Part shown: positions 39,049-47,307 of the stretch, one piece after another | Layout: each line of letters opens with the position of its first letter | Position numbering within the stretch: the stretch's first letter is position 1 | NCBI RefSeq assembly: GCF_009742705.1 | Contig: NZ_WPCU01000005.1 | Coordinates: 5,962-69,961 of the forward strand | From: Auraticoccus cholistanensis | Lineage (GTDB): Bacteria > Actinomycetota > Actinomycetes > Propionibacteriales > Propionibacteriaceae | Direction of reading: 5' to 3' | Length of the DNA: 64,000 nt | Program-made: the position numbers and the translations under genes | Notes under the pieces: generated by a model | What the model saw: the letters and a program-made list of their open reading frames with translations, nothing else | Told to the model about the DNA's origin: nothing | Databases searched by the model: none

Positions 39049-40059
39049 ATGGCCCCGCGGAAGTCAGAGCGCATCCTCAATCTGACCATCTGCCTGCTGG
39101 CCACCCGCCGCTTCCTGGCCAAGGACCAGATCCGCCAGGTGGTGGAGGGCTACCGGGGGCTCTCCGACGCCGCCTTCGAACGCACCTTCGAGCGCGACAA
39201 GGACGAGCTGCGAGCCATGGGCGTCCCGGTGGAGACCGGCAGCAACTCCAGCTACTTCGACGACGAGCTCGGCTACCGGATCCGCCGCACCGACTTCGAG
39301 CTGCCGCCGATCGAGCTCGACGCCGACGAGGCCGCCGTGGTCGCGCTCGCCGCCCAGAGCTGGCGGCAGAGCCGGATGGCCTCCTCCACCCGCAGCGCCT
39401 GGGCCAAGCTGCGCGCCGCCGGGGTCGAGACCGACTCGAGCCGGATCACCAGCATCAACCCCACCGTGGCCGCCCGCGAGGGCGCCTTCGAGGTGCTCTG
39501 GCAGGCGGTGCTCACCCGCTCCCAGGTCCGCTTCCGCTACCGCCGCGGCGGCACCGGGACCGGGGAGGTGCGCACCCTGCAGCCCTGGGGCGTCACCTCC
39601 AACAAGGGCCGCTGGTACGTCGTCGGACACGACCTGGACCGCGGCGCGCCGCGGATGTTCAAGATGTCGCGGATCGTCGGCCAGCCCGAGGTGGTGGCCG
39701 GGCCGGACGCCTTCGAGGTGCCCGCCGACGTCGACGTGCGGGCGCTGGCGCGCAGCCTCGAGCCCGCCCCCGCCACCGGCACCGCCGTGCTGGCCGTCCG
39801 CGCCGACCGGGCGCCCGCGCTGCGCCGCCGCGGCCGCCCGAGCAGCCGGCCGCTGCCTCCGGAGCTCGCCGGGGCGTGGTCGGTGTGGGAGGTCGGCTAC
39901 GCCGACGAGGCGAGCCTGGTCGGCGAGGTGGCCGCCTGCGGGGCCGACGTGGTGGTGCTGGAGCCGGCGGGCGTGCGCGAGCGGCTGCTGCGCCACCTGG
40001 CCGGGGTGGCCGGTGCCGGTGCGGTCGAGGCCTCGACCTGGCTGGAGGAGAGCGCATGA
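39049..40059 (+). CDS. pafB: PafB, WYL-domain DNA-damage response regulator
   Basis: 336-residue regulator with an N-terminal winged helix (SERILNLTICLLATRRFLAKDQIRQ, FERDKDELRAMGVPVET) and a WYL domain (FRYRRGGTGTGEVRTLQPWGVTSNKGRWYVVGHDLDRG). In mycobacteria PafB and PafC act as a heterodimer that activates the RecA-independent DNA damage response. The Arg-rich segment RAPALRRRGRPSSRPLPPE may be a loop. Translation is coupled to pafC by an ATGA overlap. Confidence 0.93.
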   Translation: MAPRKSERILNLTICLLATRRFLAKDQIRQVVEGYRGLSDAAFERTFERDKDELRAMGVPVETGSNSSYFDDELGYRIRRTDFELPPIELDADEAAVVALAAQSWRQSRMASSTRSAWAKLRAAGVETDSSRITSINPTVAAREGAFEVLWQAVLTRSQVRFRYRRGGTGTGEVRTLQPWGVTSNKGRWYVVGHDLDRGAPRMFKMSRIVGQPEVVAGPDAFEVPADVDVRALARSLEPAPATGTAVLAVRADRAPALRRRGRPSSRPLPPELAGAWSVWEVGYADEASLVGEVAACGADVVVLEPAGVRERLLRHLAGVAGAGAVEASTWLEESA

Positions 40060-41039
40060 CGTCGGCGCAGCAGGTGCAGCGGCTGCTCGCCCTGGTGCCG
40101 TACCTGCTGGCCCACGACGGTGCCAGCCTGACCGAGACCGCCGCCACCTTCGGGGTGACCCCGCGCCAGCTCCGCGCCGACCTGTCGGTGCTCTACATGT
40201 GCGGGCTGCCGGGGCTGATGCCGGGCGACCTCATCGAGATCGACATGGACGCGGTGGAGGGCGAGGGCACCATCCACCTCTCCAACGCCGACTACCTGTC
40301 CCGCCCGCTGCGTTTCACCCCCGACGAGGCCCTCGGGCTCGTGCTGGGGCTGCGCTCGCTGCGCGAGGTGGCCGGCGAGGACGTGCTCGCCGTGGTCGAC
40401 TCCGCGCTGGCCAAGCTGGAGCGGGCGGCCGGGTCGGTGCACGAGCTGGCCGGACGGGTCAGCGTGTCGGTGCAGTCCGGTGACGACCGGATCCGCGACA
40501 CCGTGGCCGCCGCCGTCACGGCCGGGCAGCGCCTCCACCTCGTCTACGACGCCCCGACCCGCACCACCCGTCGCCAGGTCGACCCCGGCCGGGTCAGCAT
40601 CCGCGACGGGGTGGCCTACCTGGAGGCCTGGGACCTGGAGCGCCGGGACTGGCGCACCTTCCGGCTCGACCGGATCGCCTCGGTGGAGCCCACCGGCGAG
40701 CCGGCCGAGGACCACGGCGAGCTGCCGGCGTCCCCCGAGGGGTGGCTGGAGGCCCTGGTGCCGGTGGGTGAGGTCACCCTCGAGCTGGCGCCCGGGGCGG
40801 CGTGGGTGGCCGAGTACCACCCGGTGCTGTCGGTGGAGCAGCTGGACGAGGAGGGCGCGGTGCGGGCCACGCTGCCGCTGTCCGACCCCGGCTGGCTGCG
40901 CGCGCTGCTGCTGCAGCTCTCCGACGGGGTCCGCGCCGTGGTACCTCCCGAGGCGGCCGAGGACGCCGCCCGGGCCGCCGCGCAGACGCTGGCCCTGTAC
41001 CGCCGCCTCGACCTGGACGGGCTAGGGTCGGCGTCATGA
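40056..41039 (+). CDS. pafC: PafC, WYL-domain partner of PafB
   Basis: 327-residue partner regulator. The N-terminal helix-turn-helix is HDGASLTETAATFGVTPRQLRADL. The WYL region is RLHLVYDAPTRTTRRQVDPGRV followed by YLEAWDLERRDWRTFRLDRI. It overlaps pafB by 4 bases, and its stop overlaps the ATG of the next small gene. In relatives the PafB-PafC pair binds DNA upstream of repair genes after damage. Confidence 0.93.
   Translation: MTSAQQVQRLLALVPYLLAHDGASLTETAATFGVTPRQLRADLSVLYMCGLPGLMPGDLIEIDMDAVEGEGTIHLSNADYLSRPLRFTPDEALGLVLGLRSLREVAGEDVLAVVDSALAKLERAAGSVHELAGRVSVSVQSGDDRIRDTVAAAVTAGQRLHLVYDAPTRTTRRQVDPGRVSIRDGVAYLEAWDLERRDWRTFRLDRIASVEPTGEPAEDHGELPASPEGWLEALVPVGEVTLELAPGAAWVAEYHPVLSVEQLDEEGAVRATLPLSDPGWLRALLLQLSDGVRAVVPPEAAEDAARAAAQTLALYRRLDLDGLGSAS
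41023..41028 (+). promoter_or_regulatory. Internal -10 element for the small membrane protein
   Basis: TAGGGT lies inside the 3' end of pafC and 7 bases before the next ATG. It would allow the small gene and possibly tatA-tatC to be expressed independently of pafBC. Confidence 0.4.
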
Positions 41040-41263
41040 TGTGGGTGCTGATCATCGGCGGTGGCTGCCTGCTGCTGGTGGTGACCCTGGTGCTGTGGGG
41101 GATCTACCTGTGGCACCGCGGCGAGGAGCTGTGGTCGGAGGTCGCCCACCTGGGCCGGCAGGCCGAGCAGCTCGCCGACCTGGCCGGCCAGCTCGCCCCC
41201 GAACCCGATCCCGAGCGGGTGCAGGCCCTCCGCGACCGGGTGGCCGGGCCGCGCAGCCGGTGA
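41036..41263 (+). CDS. Small single-pass membrane protein
   Basis: 75-residue protein. Residues 2-22 (MWVLIIGGGCLLLVVTLVLWG) form one membrane segment. The remainder is a charged helix (SEVAHLGRQAEQLADLAGQL). It stands between pafC and tatA, a place where actinobacteria often carry a small membrane protein. Whether it works with Tat or is independent is unknown. Two adjacent ATG codons are possible starts. Confidence 0.75.
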   Translation: MMWVLIIGGGCLLLVVTLVLWGIYLWHRGEELWSEVAHLGRQAEQLADLAGQLAPEPDPERVQALRDRVAGPRSR

Positions 41264-41294
41264 GCGGCGGCAGGCAGAACCCGGCTCGGACGCG

Positions 41295-41300
41295 TACGAT
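41295..41300 (+). promoter_or_regulatory. Candidate -10 element of tatA
   Basis: TACGAT sits 58 bases before the tatA ATG, which has its own GAAAGAGGA ribosome site, so this would be a leadered transcript of about 50 bases. Confidence 0.35.
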
Positions 41301-41357
41301 GGACGAGGCTGTCGACGGGGACCCGTGGACGGCCCGACACTGGAAAGAGGACACGCC

Positions 41358-41651
41358 ATGACTCCCTCGATTATGGGACTGCCCGCGGGCTCGGAGATCA
41401 TCATCCTGATCATCGTCGCCCTGGTGATCTTCGGCGGCTCCCGCCTGGCCGGCATCGGCAAGGGCACCGGCCGGGCCATCCGCGAGTTCAAGGAGGAGAC
41501 CGCCAGCCTCCGCAGCGGCAAGAAGGACGACAAGGCCGAGCAGGCCTCCGCCGAGGACTCCACGCCGCCGGCGCCGCAGCCGACCCGGCGGGACGACGTC
41601 GTGGACGCCGAGGTGGTCGACCCGCCGACCGAGCCCCGGCGCGACGCCTGA
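41358..41651 (+). CDS. tatA: Twin-arginine translocase subunit TatA
   Basis: 97-residue pore subunit. One membrane helix (GSEIIILIIVALVIFGGSRL) contains the family Phe-Gly hinge. An amphipathic helix (GIGKGTGRAIREFKEETASL) and an acidic, Pro-rich tail follow. GAAAGAGGA lies upstream of the chosen ATG; an in-frame codon 11 positions earlier lacks a site. The Tat system is needed for at least three proteins of this window: both binding lipoproteins and the phosphoesterase. Confidence 0.93.
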   Translation: MTPSIMGLPAGSEIIILIIVALVIFGGSRLAGIGKGTGRAIREFKEETASLRSGKKDDKAEQASAEDSTPPAPQPTRRDDVVDAEVVDPPTEPRRDA

Positions 41652-41660
41652 TCCCAGGAG

Positions 41661-42524
41661 ATGTCGCTGACCCTGCGGGGCCGCCGTGTCTCGTTCGACT
41701 GGCTGAAGCCGCCGCCGTCCAGCCCGGACGGCACCATGGCCCTCGTCGACCACCTGCGTGAGCTGCGCTACCGGCTGACGATCGCGTTGATCGCCATCGT
41801 GCTGGCGTCGATCCTGTCGGCGGTGTTCTACCAGCGGCTGTACGCGGTGCTGCTGTACCCCTACAACCTCGCCCGGCAGTACCTGGCCGAGGACAACCCC
41901 GGGATCAGCACCGAGATCGTCAACATCGGCGTCCCCGCCCCCTTCGTGCTGGCCATCAAGATCTGCGTGGTGGCCGGTCTGCTGCTGTCCTCGCCGGTGT
42001 GGATCTACCAGATCTGGGCCTTCATCGTGCCGGCGCTGCTGGCGCAGGAGAAGAAGTGGGCGCTGCTGTTCATCGGCTCCGCCACCCCGCTCTTCCTCGG
42101 CGGCGTCGCGATGGGCTACTGGATCATGCCGCGGGCCATCTCCGTCATGCTCGGGTTCACCCCCGAGGGGCAGGAGGTGACCAACATGATCGACCTGCCC
42201 GACTTCCTCAACCTGCTGATCCAGCTCATGCTGGTCTTCGGGGTGGCCTTCCTGCTGCCCATCGTGGTGCTCGCGCTGAACCTCCTCGGCGTGGTCAAGG
42301 CCAAGCAGCTGGCGCAGGCGCGGACCTTCATCATCTTCGGCACCTTCGTGGTGGGCGCGGTCGCCACCCCCACCACGGACCCCTTCTCGATGCTGGCGCT
42401 GGCCCTGCCGATGTCGCTGCTGTACCTGATCGCCGAGGCGGTCTGCCACGTCAACGACCGGCGCCGGGCGCGCCGGCAGCTGGAGGCCGAGGCGTCCGAG
42501 GCGACGCCCGAGATCACCTCCTGA
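41661..42524 (+). CDS. tatC: Twin-arginine translocase subunit TatC
   Basis: 287-residue six-helix membrane receptor for twin-arginine signals. Typical parts are VDHLRELRYRLTIALIAIVL, VWIYQIWAFIVPALLAQEKK and ATPTTDPFSMLALALPMSLLYLIAE. AGGAG abuts the ATG with no spacing, which is unusual; ATG 25 codons later (MALVDHL) would match the shorter TatC proteins. It lies 9 bases after tatA. Confidence 0.94.
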   Translation: MSLTLRGRRVSFDWLKPPPSSPDGTMALVDHLRELRYRLTIALIAIVLASILSAVFYQRLYAVLLYPYNLARQYLAEDNPGISTEIVNIGVPAPFVLAIKICVVAGLLLSSPVWIYQIWAFIVPALLAQEKKWALLFIGSATPLFLGGVAMGYWIMPRAISVMLGFTPEGQEVTNMIDLPDFLNLLIQLMLVFGVAFLLPIVVLALNLLGVVKAKQLAQARTFIIFGTFVVGAVATPTTDPFSMLALALPMSLLYLIAEAVCHVNDRRRARRQLEAEASEATPEITS

Positions 42525-42528
42525 CGCC

Positions 42529-43497
42529 GTGGCCGACGACGACCACCCCCCGTCCGGCACGGGCCGCGCGGGGCACGCGACGCCGCGCTGCACCCTGGTG
42601 GTCAACCCGACCGCCGGCAAGGGCCGCGCCGGGCGACGGCTGCCCGACGTCCTGACCGCCGTCGCCCGGGCGCTGCCACGGCACCGGATCGACGTCCGTC
42701 GCACCGAGGGCTACCCCGAGGCCCGGGAGGCCTGCGGGCGGGCGGTCGAGGACGCCGAGGCCGCCGCCGGCCGCGACGACTGCCTGCTGGTGATGGGCGG
42801 TGACGGCATGATGCACCTGGGGGTCAACGCCTGCGCCGGCACCTCCGTCCCGCTGGGGATGCTGCCGGCGGGCACCGGCAACGACATGTGCCGCGGCCTC
42901 GGTCTCGACCTGCGCGGGCCGGTGCGGGCGGCCGAGCGGCTGGGCGGGGCCCGGACCCGGACGGTGGACGCGCTGCGCGTCGAGGGGGAGCTGGCCGAGG
43001 GCCGCACCAGCACGTGGGTCGGCAGCGTGGTCGCCACCGGGTTCGACGCCCGGGTGAACCGCCGCGCCAACGCGATGGCCCGTCCGAAGGGCAACCTGCG
43101 CTACGCCGTGGCCGCGCTGGCCGAGCTGGCCACCTTCACCCCGCTGCCGTACCGCCTGGCGGTGGACGGCACCAGCCGCGAGCTGGAGGCGATGCTGGTG
43201 GCGGTGGGCAACGGCGGCTACTACGGCGGCGGCATGAACATCTGCCCCTCGGCCGACCCCACCGACGGCCAGCTCGACGTCACGATCATCCACCCCGCCA
43301 GCCGGGCCACCCTGCTGGCGCTGCTGCCGCTGATGTTCACCGGCTGGTTCGTCCACCACCCCGCCGTCGAGCGGCTGCGGGCCCGCCGCGTCGACCTGCT
43401 GGGCGACGGGCTGGTGGCCATGGGCGACGGCGAGCTGCTCGGCCCCGCCCCGCTGAGCGTGCGGTCGGTGCCGGCGGCGCTGACCGTCCTGGCCTGA
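42529..43497 (+). CDS. Diacylglycerol/sphingosine kinase-like lipid kinase
   Basis: 322-residue soluble lipid kinase of the DagK/YegS family. It has LVVNPTAGKGRAGRRLPDV, LLVMGGDGMMHLGVNACAG (GGDG with Met-Met in place of Thr-Val) and LGMLPAGTGNDMCRGLG. A C-terminal beta-sandwich contains GGYYGGGMNICPSADPTDGQLDV. Such enzymes phosphorylate diacylglycerol or act in phosphatidylinositol-like lipid synthesis. It starts 4 bases after tatC, as in related genomes. Confidence 0.88.
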   Translation: MADDDHPPSGTGRAGHATPRCTLVVNPTAGKGRAGRRLPDVLTAVARALPRHRIDVRRTEGYPEAREACGRAVEDAEAAAGRDDCLLVMGGDGMMHLGVNACAGTSVPLGMLPAGTGNDMCRGLGLDLRGPVRAAERLGGARTRTVDALRVEGELAEGRTSTWVGSVVATGFDARVNRRANAMARPKGNLRYAVAALAELATFTPLPYRLAVDGTSRELEAMLVAVGNGGYYGGGMNICPSADPTDGQLDVTIIHPASRATLLALLPLMFTGWFVHHPAVERLRARRVDLLGDGLVAMGDGELLGPAPLSVRSVPAALTVLA

Positions 43498-43579
43498 CGG
43501 GCGAGGCGCCCCGGGGTCGTGCCGGTCCGCGGCCGGGGGCGGCGGGGGAGGGCCGGGAGGTGGCCGTGGGCCCGGTGGG

Positions 43580-43585
43580 TAGGTT
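43580..43585 (+). promoter_or_regulatory. -10 element of the helicase gene (leaderless)
   Basis: TAGGTT stands 6 bases before the GTG start; no ribosome site is present. Confidence 0.5.
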
Positions 43586-43591
43586 GGGACG

Positions 43592-46522
43592 GTGATCGAG
43601 CCCACCGAGGAGCTGTCGGCGGCCGAGCGGTTCCGGCGTTTCCGCGAGCGCCAGGCCAGCCCCGCGCTGGCCGAGTTCGCCGACACCTTCCCCTTCCCCC
43701 TGGACGACTACCAGCTGCAGGCCTGCCGCCACGTCGAGGACGGCTCCGGCGTGCTGGTCGCCGCGCCCACCGGCGCGGGCAAGACCATCGTCGGCGAGTT
43801 CGCCGTCCACCTGGCCCTGCTGCAGGGCCGCAAGGCCTTCTACACCACCCCGATCAAGGCGCTGTCGAACCAGAAGTACGCCGACCTGGTCCGCCGCCAC
43901 GGCTCGGAGAACGTCGGGCTGCTGACCGGCGACACCAGCCACAACTCCGAGGCGCCGGTGGTGGTGATGACCACCGAGGTGCTGCGCAACATGATCTACG
44001 CCGGCTCCCGCAGCCTCACCAACCTGGGCTACGTGGTGATGGACGAGGTGCACTACCTCGCCGACCGTTTCCGCGGCCCGGTCTGGGAGGAGGTCATCAT
44101 CGGCCTGGCCGAGTCGGTGCAGGTGGTGGCGCTGTCGGCCACGGTGAGCAACGCCGAGGAGTTCGGCGAGTGGCTGGCCGAGGTCCGCGGCGAGATGGCG
44201 ATCGTGGTCTCCGAGCGCCGCCCCGTGCCGCTCTACCAGCACGTGCTGGCCGGCCGCGACCTGATCGACCTCTTCGACGACATCGCGCCCACCGCGGTCA
44301 CCGACCCCGACGCGCCCGCCCGCCGCCCCGACGTCAACCCCCGGCTGCTGCGCATCGCCAAGAGCGAGACCCGCCAGCTCCGCGACGACTCCCGCCGTCC
44401 CCGCGGCCGCAACGGCAAGGGCAGGCGGCAGACCAGCTACGGCTCCGGCGCCTACGGCGGGGCGTCCGCCCCGCGCGGCGGACCGCGCTCGAACCTGGTG
44501 CCCAGCCGGGCCATGATGGTGCGCAGCCTGGAGCGGGCCAACCTGCTGCCGGCGATCGTGTTCGTCTTCAGCCGGGCCGGCTGCGACGGTGCCGTCAGCC
44601 AGCTGCTCGGCTCGGACCTGTACCTCACCAACGGCGTCGAGCGCGCCCAGATCCTCGACATCGCCGACGCCCACGTCTCCGGGCTGTCGCCGGAGGACCT
44701 GGAGGCGCTGGGCTACCACACCTTCCTCGAGGGGCTGCTGCGCGGCATCGCCGCCCACCACGCCGGCATGCTGCCCGCGTTCAAGGAGTGCGTGGAGCAG
44801 GCGTTCGTGCGCGGCCTGGTCAAGGTCGTCTTCGCCACCGAGACCCTCGCCCTGGGCATCAACATGCCGGCCCGCAGCGTGGTGCTGGAGAAGCTGGTCA
44901 AGTACAACGGCGAGAACCACGTCGACATCACCCCCGGCGAGTACACCCAGCTCACCGGCCGGGCCGGCCGCCGCGGCATCGACGTCGAGGGCCACGCGGT
45001 CGTGCAGTGGGCACCCGGCCTCGACCCGCGGGCGGTGGCCGGGCTCGCCTCCCGGCGCACCTACCCGCTCCGCTCGGCCTTCCGGCCCACGTACAACATG
45101 GCGGTCAACATGGTCGCCGCCGTCGGCCGGGCCCGGGCGCGGGAGCTGCTCGAGCAGTCCTTCGCCCAGTTCCAGACCGACCGGGCGGTCGTGGGGATGG
45201 CCCGCAACCAGGCCCGCAACCGCGCCCAGGTCGCCCAGCTGATGGAGCGCGCCGCCTGCGAGCTGGGCGACTTCGGGGAGTACGCCCGGCTGCGCAGCGA
45301 GATCGCCCGGCTGGAGGCCGAGGCCGCCCGCGAGCGCAAGGCCGACAAGCGTGCGGAGTCGCTGCAGGCGCTGCTCGCGCTCAAGCCCGGCGACCTGATC
45401 CGGGTCCCCAGCGGACGCTCCAGCGGCTGGGCCGTGGTGATCGACCCCGGCGTGCGCCGCGACTCCGCCGACCCCACGCCGACGGTGATGACCGAGGAAC
45501 GTCAGGTCCGCCGGCTCAGCCTCGTCGACTTCCCCGTCCCCACCGTCGTGGTGGGCCGGGTCCGGGTCCCCAAGCACTTCGACGTCAAGCAGCCGGCCAG
45601 CCGGCGCAGCCTGTCGGCCGCGCTGCGCTCCCGGCTGGAGGAGATCGACCCCGACCCCGCCGCCTACCGCCGCAGCGCGCTGGACGCCGAGAGCCGGGAA
45701 CGGATCGAGGAGCTGCGGGCGCGGCTGCAGGCCCACCCGTGCCACCGCTGCCCCGACCGCGAGGACCACGCCCGGCTCGCCGAGCGGGCGCTGCGGCTGG
45801 AGCGCGAGAACGCCCAGCTGGAGAACAAGGTGCGCCGGCGCACCAGCGGCATCGCCAGCCAGTTCGACCGGATCTGCCAGGTGCTGGGCGCTCTCGGGCA
45901 CCTGGTGCCGCCCGCCGACGACCCGGACGCCGACCTGGACCGCTGGCGGGTCAGCGACGCCGGGCGGGTGCTGTCGCGCATCTACAGCCAGCTGGACCTG
46001 GTCACCGCCGAGTGCATCCGCGGCGGGGTGCTCGACGGGCTGAGCTCGCCGCAGCTGGCGGCGGTGCTGTCCACCCTCGTCTTCGAGTCCCGGCGCGCCG
46101 AGGGACGCTTCCGGCCCCGCATGCCGGACGCCGAGACCGAGGAGGTGATGAGCCGGGTCCGTGGCATCTGGCGCGAGGTCAGCCTGCTGGAGCGCGACGC
46201 CCGGCTGGACCGCGGCCCCGAGCCCGACATCGGCTTCGCCCGGGCCGCGCACCACTGGACCGCCGGGCGTCCGCTGGCCGAGGTGCTGGACATCACCGGG
46301 CTGTCGGCGGGCGACTTCGTCCGCTGGGTGCGTCAGGTGCTGGACCTGGCCGACCAGGTCGGCTCGGCGACCACCGACCCCCGGCTGCGGGCGACCTGCC
46401 GCGAGGTGGTCGCGCGGATGCGCCGCGGCGTCGTGGCCTTCGAGCCGGAGGACGCCGACCCGGAGGAGGGCGAGCTCGAGCAGGGCGACTTCGCCCCCGA
46501 GCCGGACGTCGAGCGCTCCTGA
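43592..46522 (+). CDS. helY: HelY-like DEAD/DEAH RNA helicase (Ski2 family)
   Basis: 976-residue superfamily 2 helicase. Motif I is APTGAGKTIVGEF, motif II MDEVHYLADRFRG (DEVH), motif III LSATVSNAEEF, and motif VI QLTGRAGRRGID. The domain after the RecA folds contains the Ski2/Dob1 C-terminal helices (EVMSRVRGIWREVSLLERDARL) and a CHRC-type pair, HPCHRCPDREDHARLAERAL. It is the usual gene downstream of tatC and the lipid kinase in actinobacteria. A role in RNA turnover is inferred from Ski2 relatives. Confidence 0.92.
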   Translation: MIEPTEELSAAERFRRFRERQASPALAEFADTFPFPLDDYQLQACRHVEDGSGVLVAAPTGAGKTIVGEFAVHLALLQGRKAFYTTPIKALSNQKYADLVRRHGSENVGLLTGDTSHNSEAPVVVMTTEVLRNMIYAGSRSLTNLGYVVMDEVHYLADRFRGPVWEEVIIGLAESVQVVALSATVSNAEEFGEWLAEVRGEMAIVVSERRPVPLYQHVLAGRDLIDLFDDIAPTAVTDPDAPARRPDVNPRLLRIAKSETRQLRDDSRRPRGRNGKGRRQTSYGSGAYGGASAPRGGPRSNLVPSRAMMVRSLERANLLPAIVFVFSRAGCDGAVSQLLGSDLYLTNGVERAQILDIADAHVSGLSPEDLEALGYHTFLEGLLRGIAAHHAGMLPAFKECVEQAFVRGLVKVVFATETLALGINMPARSVVLEKLVKYNGENHVDITPGEYTQLTGRAGRRGIDVEGHAVVQWAPGLDPRAVAGLASRRTYPLRSAFRPTYNMAVNMVAAVGRARARELLEQSFAQFQTDRAVVGMARNQARNRAQVAQLMERAACELGDFGEYARLRSEIARLEAEAARERKADKRAESLQALLALKPGDLIRVPSGRSSGWAVVIDPGVRRDSADPTPTVMTEERQVRRLSLVDFPVPTVVVGRVRVPKHFDVKQPASRRSLSAALRSRLEEIDPDPAAYRRSALDAESRERIEELRARLQAHPCHRCPDREDHARLAERALRLERENAQLENKVRRRTSGIASQFDRICQVLGALGHLVPPADDPDADLDRWRVSDAGRVLSRIYSQLDLVTAECIRGGVLDGLSSPQLAAVLSTLVFESRRAEGRFRPRMPDAETEEVMSRVRGIWREVSLLERDARLDRGPEPDIGFARAAHHWTAGRPLAEVLDITGLSAGDFVRWVRQVLDLADQVGSATTDPRLRATCREVVARMRRGVVAFEPEDADPEEGELEQGDFAPEPDVERS

Positions 46523-46629
46523 CGCTCCCCGGTCCACCCGGCGGCGCAGCGGGGGCGCGGTGCCCCGGGCAGGGTTGTGGGCGCTGGCTACCGTGGCCGC
46601 GTACCAGGACCGATCGGGAGGGGACCGAC

Positions 46630-47283
46630 GTGGACCGCAGCAGGACGCCGACGACCGGCGGCGGCGTCCTCCTCGCCACCACCGCGGTGGCGCTGCTCGC
46701 CGCCTGCACCGGTCCCACCACCGCCCCGGCCGGGCAGCCGACGGCACCTGCGGCCACGACGGCCCCGCCGACGGCGACCGCCTCCGCCACCGGGACGCCG
46801 GCCGGCACCCCTGCCGGGTCGCCCACCCCGGCCCCGGAGGCCCTCCGGGCCGCGCTGGAGTGCCTGCAGGGCGTCTGGACCATGGACCGCTTCGCGCTGG
46901 GGACCGGTGACGCGACGGCCACCGAGGGCCGCGGCGGCGACGTGGCCTTCGGCTTCGAGGACGGCCGCTGGTGGCTGAGCAGCACCGGCGACGAGGACGT
47001 GACGGTCAGCATCGGCCACCGCGAGAGCGAGATCAGCGTCGCGGGCAGCGCCACGGGCAGCGTCGTGGTGCAGGGCGACGGCGTGCGCTACACCGTCGAG
47101 GAGTCGGAGGGGACGGTGGCGATGGAGCTCCCGGAGGGCTCGCCGGAGCACGGGATGCCGCTGGAGCACCTGCTCGGCACCATGGTCCCCGCCGGCGGCA
47201 CGGACCTGGAGTGCGACGACGACGAGGCCACCATCTCCAGCCGCGGCACCTCGGTCCGCCAGGTGCTCCAGCTGCGTCGCTGA
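46630..47283 (+). CDS. Putative lipoprotein of unknown function
   Basis: 217-residue exported protein. The signal LLATTAVALLAAC gives a lipobox Cys near residue 26; a Thr/Pro/Ala-rich linker of 40 residues follows. The mature domain (VWTMDRFALGTGDATATEGR, GFEDGRWWLSSTGDEDVTV) is beta-rich and has two Cys (ALECLQG and DLECDDDE) that could form a disulfide. It has no family I know. A TACCGT 35 bases upstream may be a -10, and GGGAGGGG precedes the GTG. It converges with tldE. Confidence 0.75.
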   Translation: MDRSRTPTTGGGVLLATTAVALLAACTGPTTAPAGQPTAPAATTAPPTATASATGTPAGTPAGSPTPAPEALRAALECLQGVWTMDRFALGTGDATATEGRGGDVAFGFEDGRWWLSSTGDEDVTVSIGHRESEISVAGSATGSVVVQGDGVRYTVEESEGTVAMELPEGSPEHGMPLEHLLGTMVPAGGTDLECDDDEATISSRGTSVRQVLQLRR

Positions 47284-47307
47284 CCGTCCGGCCGGGCCGG
47301 CCCCGGT

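Noticed and set aside
43337-46747. 1136-residue minus-strand and 1254-residue plus-strand open frames over helY
   Set aside because: Both are shadows of the helicase gene; only the last 217 codons of the plus frame, from a GTG with a ribosome site and a lipobox, are a real gene.
47284-47307. GGCCGG-rich palindromic stretch between the lipoprotein and tldE as a terminator
   Set aside because: Short GC palindromes of this kind are expected by chance at this base composition and no T-tract follows.
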